A stretch of 11,545 nucleotides of DNA from Pseudomonadota bacterium (GTDB lineage: Bacteria > Desulfobacterota > GWC2-55-46 > JADFVP01). Every line of letters begins with the position of its first letter. Position 1 is the stretch's first letter. Of this stretch, positions 7,132 through 11,545 are shown piece after piece. The stretch is taken from the NCBI GenBank assembly GCA_015222595.1, contig JADFVP010000086.1:1-11545 (forward strand), given 5' to 3'. Made by a program: the position numbers and the translations under genes. The notes under the pieces were generated by a model. That model was not told the DNA's origin, searched no databases, and was given only the letters and a program-made list of their open reading frames with translations.

Positions 7132-8534
7132 TGCTGAAGCAGAACAGTAAATTTTTTGAGAACCTGCTCTTTATAGCGGACCTGAGCGTTATAACGGCGG
7201 CGTGGTTCGTCTCGTACCATCTCCGATTTATAAGCGGCCTGATACCAACGCATAAGGGCGTGGCGGACTTTGCGACCTATATGGTCGTGCTCATTCCGAT
7301 CTACGTTATCTGGGCCTTTGTCTTCAAGGCCTTCGGCCTCTACCGTCCCAAGCGTGCGACTTCGCGTGCTATCGAGGTGCTGGACTTAGCAAAGGCCTGC
7401 ATACTCTCTGCGCTGCTCCTTGTCGTTCTGACCTACTTCTTCAGGCAGTACGAGTTCTCGCGGTTGGTCTTTATACTTTTCACAATCATATCAGTAGTTG
7501 CGCTGAGTGTAGAGCGGGTGCTCTTTCGCGAGTTTCTCCGCTATATCAGGCGCAGAGGGTATAATCAGAAGCATGCGCTTGTGGTCGGCACCGGTGCTAC
7601 GGCCAGGAACTTTATCGCCAATCTTGACGACTACCCGCAGGTGGGCATAGTGCTCGACGGTGTGATCTCTGTTGACTCTGCCGAGGTAGGCACGGAGGTC
7701 GAAGGCGTTAAGGTCATAGGCGCCTATGGAGAGCTAGGCGCCATAATAAGAGAGAGGAAGATCGACAGCCTCTTTATTGCGCTTGCGTGGGAGGAGCAAA
7801 CCAAGGTGGAGCGGGTGCTCTTGAGCGTTGGTGACGAGATGGTCGATATAAATGTCATTCCGGCGCTTCTCGAGTTTGTAACTCTTAGCGGCGGCATCGA
7901 TGAGTTCTGCGGTCTTCCGCTTTTGAAACTTCAGGGGTCGAGCCTTTACGGCTGGAACCTGGTCATCAAGCGCGTAGCCGACGTTCTCTTCTCTCTCATC
8001 CTGATACTGCTCTCTTGTCCTGTTATGCTCGTAGTTGCAGCATTAATAAAACTTACGTCGCCCGGACCGGTGCTCTATATCCAGGAGAGGATGGGCATAG
8101 GCGGCGAGACCTTCAATATGTATAAGTTCCGGTCGATGCGAGCCGATGCCGAGGCTGAGACCGGTGCGGTATGGGCGGTCGAGAAGGATTCGAGGCGCAC
8201 TCTGGTCGGGCGAATCTTAAGGAGCACCAGCCTCGATGAACTGCCTCAGTTCTTCAATGTCTTAAAGGGTGATATGTCTCTTGTCGGCCCGCGCCCTGAG
8301 CGGCCCGCCTTTATAAAAGATTTTAGAAAGAGGATACCGAAGTACATGCTGAGGCATAAGGTGAAGTCGGGCATAACCGGCTGGGCGCAGGTAAACGGCT
8401 GGAGAGGCAATACCGACATCAACCGCAGGGTAGAGCACGATATCTACTATATAGAGCACTGGTCACCGTGGTTCGACTTGAGGATTATGCTGATGACGGT
8501 CTGGAGAGGGCTTATAAACAGAAACGCGTACTGA
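7131..8534 (+). CDS. wcaJ: Undecaprenyl-phosphate sugar-1-phosphate transferase, WcaJ/WbaP type
   Basis: This enzyme starts repeat-unit synthesis by moving a sugar-1-phosphate (glucose in the WcaJ group) from a UDP-sugar to undecaprenyl phosphate. The 467 residues show the normal full-length layout: four N-terminal helices (about 11-29, 48-69, 87-103, 112-128), a Rossmann-like CoA_binding_3-type domain with VVGTGATARN (151-160), a hydrophobic anchor (about 283-308) and the bacterial sugar transferase domain. The last carries YKFRSMRADAE (331-341), the catalytic-type Asp-Glu in SLDELPQFFNVLKGDMSLVG (Asp369/Glu370), GPRPERPAF, KSGITGWAQVNGWRGNT (412-428) and the terminal NAY. The GTG start overlaps the previous stop by one base, with AAAGGAAG at 7117-7124 six bases upstream, implying coupled translation. 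A hairpin terminator follows at 8633-8668. Sugar specificity (glucose versus galactose or another) is not certain, so the symbol is provisional. Confidence 0.92.
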   Translation: MLKQNSKFFENLLFIADLSVITAAWFVSYHLRFISGLIPTHKGVADFATYMVVLIPIYVIWAFVFKAFGLYRPKRATSRAIEVLDLAKACILSALLLVVLTYFFRQYEFSRLVFILFTIISVVALSVERVLFREFLRYIRRRGYNQKHALVVGTGATARNFIANLDDYPQVGIVLDGVISVDSAEVGTEVEGVKVIGAYGELGAIIRERKIDSLFIALAWEEQTKVERVLLSVGDEMVDINVIPALLEFVTLSGGIDEFCGLPLLKLQGSSLYGWNLVIKRVADVLFSLILILLSCPVMLVVAALIKLTSPGPVLYIQERMGIGGETFNMYKFRSMRADAEAETGAVWAVEKDSRRTLVGRILRSTSLDELPQFFNVLKGDMSLVGPRPERPAFIKDFRKRIPKYMLRHKVKSGITGWAQVNGWRGNTDINRRVEHDIYYIEHWSPWFDLRIMLMTVWRGLINRNAY

Positions 8535-8632
8535 TTCGTTCTGCGCTGTAACCGTATCGGTAACGGCGTTCTTTTGTGAAGGTAGACAAAGAGCGCGGAA
8601 GTAGAAAGAGAGTGTGGAATTGAGATATTAAA

Positions 8633-8668
8633 AAAACCCCCGGAGGCTTTATAGCCTTTGGGGGTTTT
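8633..8668. terminator. Bidirectional intrinsic terminator
   Basis: A 15-bp stem (8633-8647 with 8654-8668) closes on a six-base loop (8648-8653). Its core is CCCCC/GGGGG plus GGAGGC/GCCTTT with two G-T pairs. The left flank has a run of six A and the right a run of four T, so it can stop the plus-strand polysaccharide transcript and, with a better U-tract, the minus-strand lipoprotein transcript. It lies exactly between two converging genes. Confidence 0.9.
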
Positions 8669-8694
8669 CCACATATTGCCGAAGTGTCGGTCTG

Positions 8695-9078
8695 CTACTC
8701 GGTCTCTTCGGTCTCCGGGGCCGGGGCGGCATTCCAGTCTATATCTTTAAAGTAGTCGGAGCAGCTCTTGTTCAACTGCATTAAACGCTGAACTTTATAC
8801 GTCTCTATGTTCGTTACATAGTTCTTTTCGAACCGTATTACGGCGTATATCTCGGCGGTCATGCTGCTTGAGCAGTACTGCCATGCCCACTCGGTTACCA
8901 CATCTCTCTTTCTGATCGGCTCTTTGGACTGGATGTTCTGCGGCTTGCCGAGTATCGCCTCCACGGTCTTCTTGGAGGAGCCGGTCTCTATAGTGCCGAC
9001 AGTGGTAAGAAACTGGGAACTGCCGGCACAGCCTGTAAATCCGATAAGGCATAGAAGTAGTATGAGAGTCCTGGTCAC
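8695..9078 (-). CDS. Small lipoprotein with BamE/SmpA-like domain
   Basis: The 127-residue product starts with a lipoprotein signal: MTRT, a hydrophobic stretch and the lipobox FTGC with Cys17. Residues +2/+3 after the cysteine are Ala-Gly, with no Asp retention signal, so outer-membrane delivery is likely. The mature part has TIETGSSKKTVEAILGKP (29-46), the G-x(4)-V-x(3)-LG-x-P pattern of BamE/SmpA/OmlA-like domains, then EWAWQYC (63-69) and IRFEKNYVTNIE (81-92), which fit the following strands. The tail is acidic and Ala/Pro/Glu-rich. True BamE belongs to the beta-barrel assembly complex, but this fold is widespread among small lipoproteins and no BamE-specific feature is evident, so no symbol is given. 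The start is GTG, with AAGGGA at 9089-9094 ten bases upstream. A strong promoter lies at 9200-9229 and a terminator follows at 8633-8668, so it is probably a single-gene transcript. Confidence 0.82.
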   Translation of the reverse strand: MTRTLILLLCLIGFTGCAGSSQFLTTVGTIETGSSKKTVEAILGKPQNIQSKEPIRKRDVVTEWAWQYCSSSMTAEIYAVIRFEKNYVTNIETYKVQRLMQLNKSCSDYFKDIDWNAAPAPETEETE

Positions 9079-9199
9079 GTCTGTTATGTCCCTTCGGTTG
9101 TTTGTGGTTTGGTAGCGTTTCCGCTTGTAGCGCTCTGTGTGCCGTTTGAGGCTTTAGAGCAGTGTGCGAATTTTGTGTGGGTGGTAGTGAATTCGAATA

Positions 9200-9229
9200 A
9201 GTATACTAGCAGTCGCGATGTTGCGTCAA
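9200..9229 (-). promoter_or_regulatory. Sigma-70-type promoter for the lipoprotein gene
   Basis: Reading the minus strand, TTGACG (9229-9224) and TATACT (9205-9200) are separated by 18 bases; each box differs from consensus by one position (two at most). Transcription would start near 9193 and leave an untranslated leader of about 115 bases before the GTG at 9078. The site lies just past the end of the antiporter gene, so the lipoprotein gene can be expressed independently of it. Confidence 0.7.
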
Positions 9230-9265
9230 CTATTTATTTGGTGTCCGGTGTTAGCGTCTCCGGTT

Positions 9266-10461
9266 CTATACTTCGGGCCGCTTCTGGCGTTTGAGCAAAA
9301 TGTGACAACCCTTTAGCCCTAAAGGGGTGAAGAGGTCGAGAAGGAAGGTCGTAAAGATCAGAATAGAGAAGACCTTTGCGTCTATGGCTCCCATGCCGTG
9401 GAGCAAAGAGGCGAGGATAAAGGCCATTCCGCTGCGCCCGCTCATCCCGACCCCAACGACCAGAGACTCCACCCAGGTAAACCTCTTTAACCGGGCCATG
9501 CCGCCAGCGCTCAGCGTCTGCCCGATTATGCAGGTAACGGTAAGGGCGATGATGAACCAGAGGCTCGGTCCCCTTAACGCGTCGAAGGTTATGTGGAGTC
9601 CTAGCGAGATAAAGAAGATGGGCCCGAGGAAAGAGTACGCAATGCCGTAGAGGCGGTCCTCTACCTTCTGGATCAGTTCGCGGCTCGCCACCTTCTCTTC
9701 GAAGAAGAGCCCAGCGAGGTACGCGCCGAGAATAATATGGAGCCCAAGGGCCTCTGCAAAGAGACCTAACCCTAGAGCCACAATAAGGATGAAGGTAAAG
9801 CCCTTGCCTTTGCGGTTGCGAAACGGATGCTTGAAGAGGGGGTAGAGCCAGTACCCAACGCCGAGAGCAACCGAGAAGAACAGGAGTGTCTTGCCCGCGA
9901 ACAGGAGCAGCGTGAGAGGGTCGACGGAGCCGTTGTCCATTATGCCGAGGGCGAGGCTAAAGAGTATGAGCGTTAAGATGTCGTCGATGAGGAAGAGGCT
10001 ATGATGACGCGCGCCATGCGGGTGTCCTGAAGCCCAAGATCGCGGAGCGTCTTTATCGTTATCACGACCGCAGTTGCGGTCATTACTAAGCCTACCAGGA
10101 GCGCGGTAATGGGAGGGAGGCCAAAGGCGGTGGCAACCAGCGTCGCGACCGTAAAGGGCACTACGGCACCGACCACCGCGATGCCCATAGAGCTGCGCAT
10201 GGCAGCGTAAAATTCGCGCGGCTCGGTCTCTACCCCCGTGTGGAGCATGAGAAAGAAGATTCCCATCTGGGCCAATATTTCGATGATCTCACTCGGGGTG
10301 ATCCACCCGAGCACCGCCGGGCCGAGCACGACCCCCATGACCAGTTCGCCGAGTATGGTCGGCAGCCCGATGCGGCGCAACAGCACTGCAACGGACCAGA
10401 TAACGACCATAAGTATAAGAAGATGTTGAAAAATAGGCTCTTCCATGCCTCTAGTATACAT
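9266..10461 (-). pseudogene. CPA2-family cation:proton antiporter, interrupted by a -1 frameshift
   Basis: Two adjoining frames make up one KefB/NapA-like transporter domain (Na+/H+ exchanger family). The upstream part (10461-9973) has GLPTILGELVMGVVLGPAVLG and FFLMLHTGVE, then VVITIKTLRDLGLQDTRMARVIIAS. After GCC TCT (9999-9994) the frame ends in serines, threonines and a TAA at 9975-9973. One frame over, the sequence continues FLIDDILTLILFSLALGIMD and runs on through LGLHIILGAYLAGLFFE, FLGPIFFISLGLHI and GVGMSGRSGMAFILASL to a TAG at 9266. Adding one base near 9992-9996 gives an uninterrupted protein of about 398 residues whose spacing to the Asp-Asp pair fits the family. The lost base precedes exactly the ion-binding Asp-Asp. 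There is no classic slippery heptamer and no Shine-Dalgarno before the downstream ATG at 9940. There is no C-terminal TrkA-N domain. The start may instead be the ATG at 10446. A sequencing or assembly error is as likely as a real mutation. Confidence 0.85.
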
Positions 10462-10600
10462 CTCTTTGTCGTGGATTGCACTACCGGGTTGAAGAAGGAG
10501 TAAGGTACTGCTCGCGCCCTTATTGAGCCAAAAAAGAGCGAAGGGACAGGGGGAGGGGAGCGAGGAAATGTAGGGGGAGGGTGCGCGGCCTCTACACTTT

Positions 10601-10632
10601 CAGTAAACCAAGGCTTATCTTTGGCTTAACTG
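10601..10632. repeat. Imperfect inverted repeat in spacer
   Basis: Outer arms CAGT (10601-10604) and ACTG (10629-10632) and inner arms AACCAAGG / CTTTGGCTT can fold with one bulge, one mismatch and a five-base loop centred near 10615. Neither strand has a following T-run, so it is not an intrinsic terminator. It could be an operator or part of an RNA structure; it abuts the TTGACA box at 10636. Confidence 0.45.
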
Positions 10633-10635
10633 TTC

Positions 10636-10664
10636 TTGACATTTGTTGTGGATTTAGGTAACTT
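10636..10664 (+). promoter_or_regulatory. Orphan plus-strand promoter candidate
   Basis: A perfect -35 consensus TTGACA (10636-10641) is followed after 17 bases by TAACTT (10659-10664), which keeps the first two and last bases of the -10 consensus. No plus-strand gene follows: the predicted transcript from about 10671 would pass the hairpin at 10694-10719 and then run antisense to the pentapeptide-repeat gene. A small or antisense RNA is possible, but the weak -10 limits confidence. Confidence 0.3.
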
Positions 10665-10693
10665 TAAACTGCCCGGGGCCATGGGGTATGTTT

Positions 10694-10719
10694 TGCATCG
10701 TCGGGAAACCGGGGATGCA
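10694..10719. repeat. Hairpin with GAAA tetraloop
   Basis: TGCATC (10694-10699) pairs with GATGCA (10714-10719). Inside a 2x2 internal loop, CGG (10702-10704) pairs with CCG (10709-10711) around the plus-strand loop GAAA, a stable GNRA type. The GNRA loop exists only in plus-strand RNA; the minus strand would have UUUC. No U-tract follows on either side. Confidence 0.4.
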
Positions 10720-10760
10720 TTAAAAGTGACATGTCGTATGGTCTCTGGGCATATTATTGC

Positions 10761-11545
10761 CTAGAGCGATCTCTCCATTCTCTCCAGTTTCTCCCGTTCA
10801 TCACTATCAAAATTCGCCTTCTTCCAGCTTTTATCTTTTGTATTGAGTAGGCTTTTTAAAGCCTCATCGTCCAGGGTGGCGCCTGCGAAGAAGGTGTTGG
10901 CAACGTTGGCCTGCTCAAATTTTGCCCCGGTAAGATCCGCTTTTTCCAGGTGTGCCTCTTGCATAGAGGCTTGCTGGAATTGCGCACCATCCATTATCGC
11001 ACCTTCAAGGCGTGCTGAAACAAGCCTTGTACCATGAAGCGTTGCCTCTGTAAATGTTGCCTCCCTGAGCCGCGCTTCCTGCATATTGGCCCCTGAAAGC
11101 CATGCGCTCTCCAGGTTGGCTTTAATTCCCTGGGCTCGGTACAGACTTGTCTCTGCGCCGTTCAGGGTGGCATTTTGCAGATTGGCAAAAGCCAGATCAG
11201 AGTAACTCAGGTCATATCCCGATAAGTCTGCGCGATACAGATATGCGCTGGAAAGATCAAGCCCATAGGTCTTGTCCTGCTCTTTCAATAAGGGGTAATG
11301 TAACTGGAACGCTTTCACAAAACTTTTGAGAAGCAATTTATGTATTACTGGAGAGTGATGAACCTTCAGGTTGGCAAGCAGCGTCATAAATACCTGGTAA
11401 TGGGATTGTTGATACTCGGGTTTGAGAAAAGAGAGGATCGAGACGGTAGTGCTGGCTTGTATCGCCTCGCTGTCCGAGCCTAAGTTAGTGATTATAGTGA
11501 CAAATTTTTCATCAACTCGTCGAAGGCTGTCGGCCTCTCTTTGCT
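10761..11545 (-). CDS. Pentapeptide-repeat protein (5' end outside window)
   Basis: The frame is open to the right edge without a stop, so the ATG at 11387 is taken as internal; 52 more residues are readable upstream, giving about 260 visible residues. The visible N-terminal part (KFVTIITNLGSDSEAIQAST, then VHHSPVIHKLLLKSFVKAF) looks alpha-helical and soluble. From about residue 43 after Met(11387), some 25 tandem pentapeptides follow the A-(D/N/x)-L-x-x pattern (SSAYLYRADLSGYDLSYSDL, SGANMQEARLREATF, EKADLTGAKFEQANV). This family folds as a right-handed quadrilateral beta helix. The C-terminus is a short charged helix (DDEALKSLL, then DEREKLERMERSL). The molecular function is unknown; DNA-gyrase mimicry as in Qnr/MfpA is not implied by the repeats alone. 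Base composition is lower in G+C than the polysaccharide and antiporter genes, and no functional link to them is visible. Confidence 0.85.
   Translation of the reverse strand, partial: QREADSLRRVDEKFVTIITNLGSDSEAIQASTTVSILSFLKPEYQQSHYQVFMTLLANLKVHHSPVIHKLLLKSFVKAFQLHYPLLKEQDKTYGLDLSSAYLYRADLSGYDLSYSDLAFANLQNATLNGAETSLYRAQGIKANLESAWLSGANMQEARLREATFTEATLHGTRLVSARLEGAIMDGAQFQQASMQEAHLEKADLTGAKFEQANVANTFFAGATLDDEALKSLLNTKDKSWKKANFDSDEREKLERMERSL

Larger units (their letters stand above)
10462..10760. other. Gene-free spacer with several structured elements
   Basis: No convincing gene is present between the antiporter start and the pentapeptide-repeat gene end; both neighbours are on the minus strand. 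The spacer holds, left to right, a G-rich purine tract (10543-10581), an imperfect dyad (10601-10632), a plus-strand TTGACA box (10636-10641) and a hairpin with a GAAA loop (10694-10719). The antiporter promoter should lie here on the minus strand, but the best match (TTGGCT at 10531-10526 with TACCTT 18 bases on) is weak. No U-tract terminator for the pentapeptide gene was found. Confidence 0.5.

Noticed and set aside
8544..8565. Small dyad around ACCG-TAT-CGGT after wcaJ
   Set aside because: Short stem with a mismatch and a three-base loop, without a T-run directly after it; the real terminator is at 8633-8668.
9109..9294. 61-codon plus-strand open frame between the lipoprotein and antiporter genes
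   Set aside because: It covers the minus-strand lipoprotein promoter and the end of the antiporter gene, lacks a Shine-Dalgarno, and its product resembles nothing known.
9309..9326. Perfect inverted repeat CCCTTTAG-CC-CTAAAGGG
   Set aside because: It lies within the antiporter coding sequence near its end, has only a two-base loop and no following T-run, so it is not convincing as a terminator or site.
9266..9940. Downstream antiporter fragment as an independent gene starting at ATG 9940
   Set aside because: There is no Shine-Dalgarno before the ATG. The coding frame continues upstream without a break through the conserved IDD motif to the frameshift, so it is the second half of one gene.

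Overview
The window looks like chromosomal DNA from a Gram-negative bacterium. The support is a lipoprotein signal with a BamE/SmpA-like domain and an undecaprenyl-phosphate-linked polysaccharide pathway. No rRNA, tRNA, transposase, phage gene or CRISPR array was seen. Taxonomy cannot be fixed by eye; a deltaproteobacterial or Nitrospirota-type genome is a guess only.

Bases 1-8534 (+ strand) form a surface polysaccharide (O-antigen or exopolysaccharide) locus of six closely packed genes, in this order: the C-terminal part of a large membrane-anchored protein cut by the window start; a small six-helix membrane protein; a 611-residue GT-C-like polytopic membrane protein; a Wzx-type flippase; a WbaZ-like GT4 glycosyltransferase; and a WcaJ-type undecaprenyl-phosphate sugar-1-phosphate transferase. 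The likely division of labour is as follows. WcaJ starts the lipid-linked unit, the GT4 enzyme extends it on the cytoplasmic face, the flippase turns it over, and the GT-C-like proteins act on it from the periplasmic side. Most junctions overlap or nearly touch. The one real gap (5794-5922) holds a 22-codon hydrophobic micro-ORF and a weak promoter candidate. A symmetrical hairpin at 8633-8668 closes the locus and serves both converging strands.

Bases 8695-10461 (- strand) carry a small BamE/SmpA-like lipoprotein with a clear sigma-70-type promoter, preceded by a CPA2-family cation:proton antiporter. The antiporter is broken by a one-base frameshift immediately before its conserved Asp-Asp ion-binding pair. 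Bases 10462-10760 have no convincing gene but contain a G-rich tract, an imperfect dyad, a plus-strand promoter-like sequence and a GAAA-loop hairpin. Bases 10761-11545 (- strand) are the C-terminal part of a pentapeptide-repeat protein running off the window end.

Base composition is uneven. Sampled rows of the first ~3 kb and of the pentapeptide gene are about 35-50% G+C, while sampled rows from about 4.4 kb to 8.5 kb are about 60-70%. The shift falls inside the GT-C-like gene. This suggests a mosaic polysaccharide locus. I found no clearly new system; the antiporter frameshift and the structured 10.6-10.73 kb spacer are the items most worth checking.
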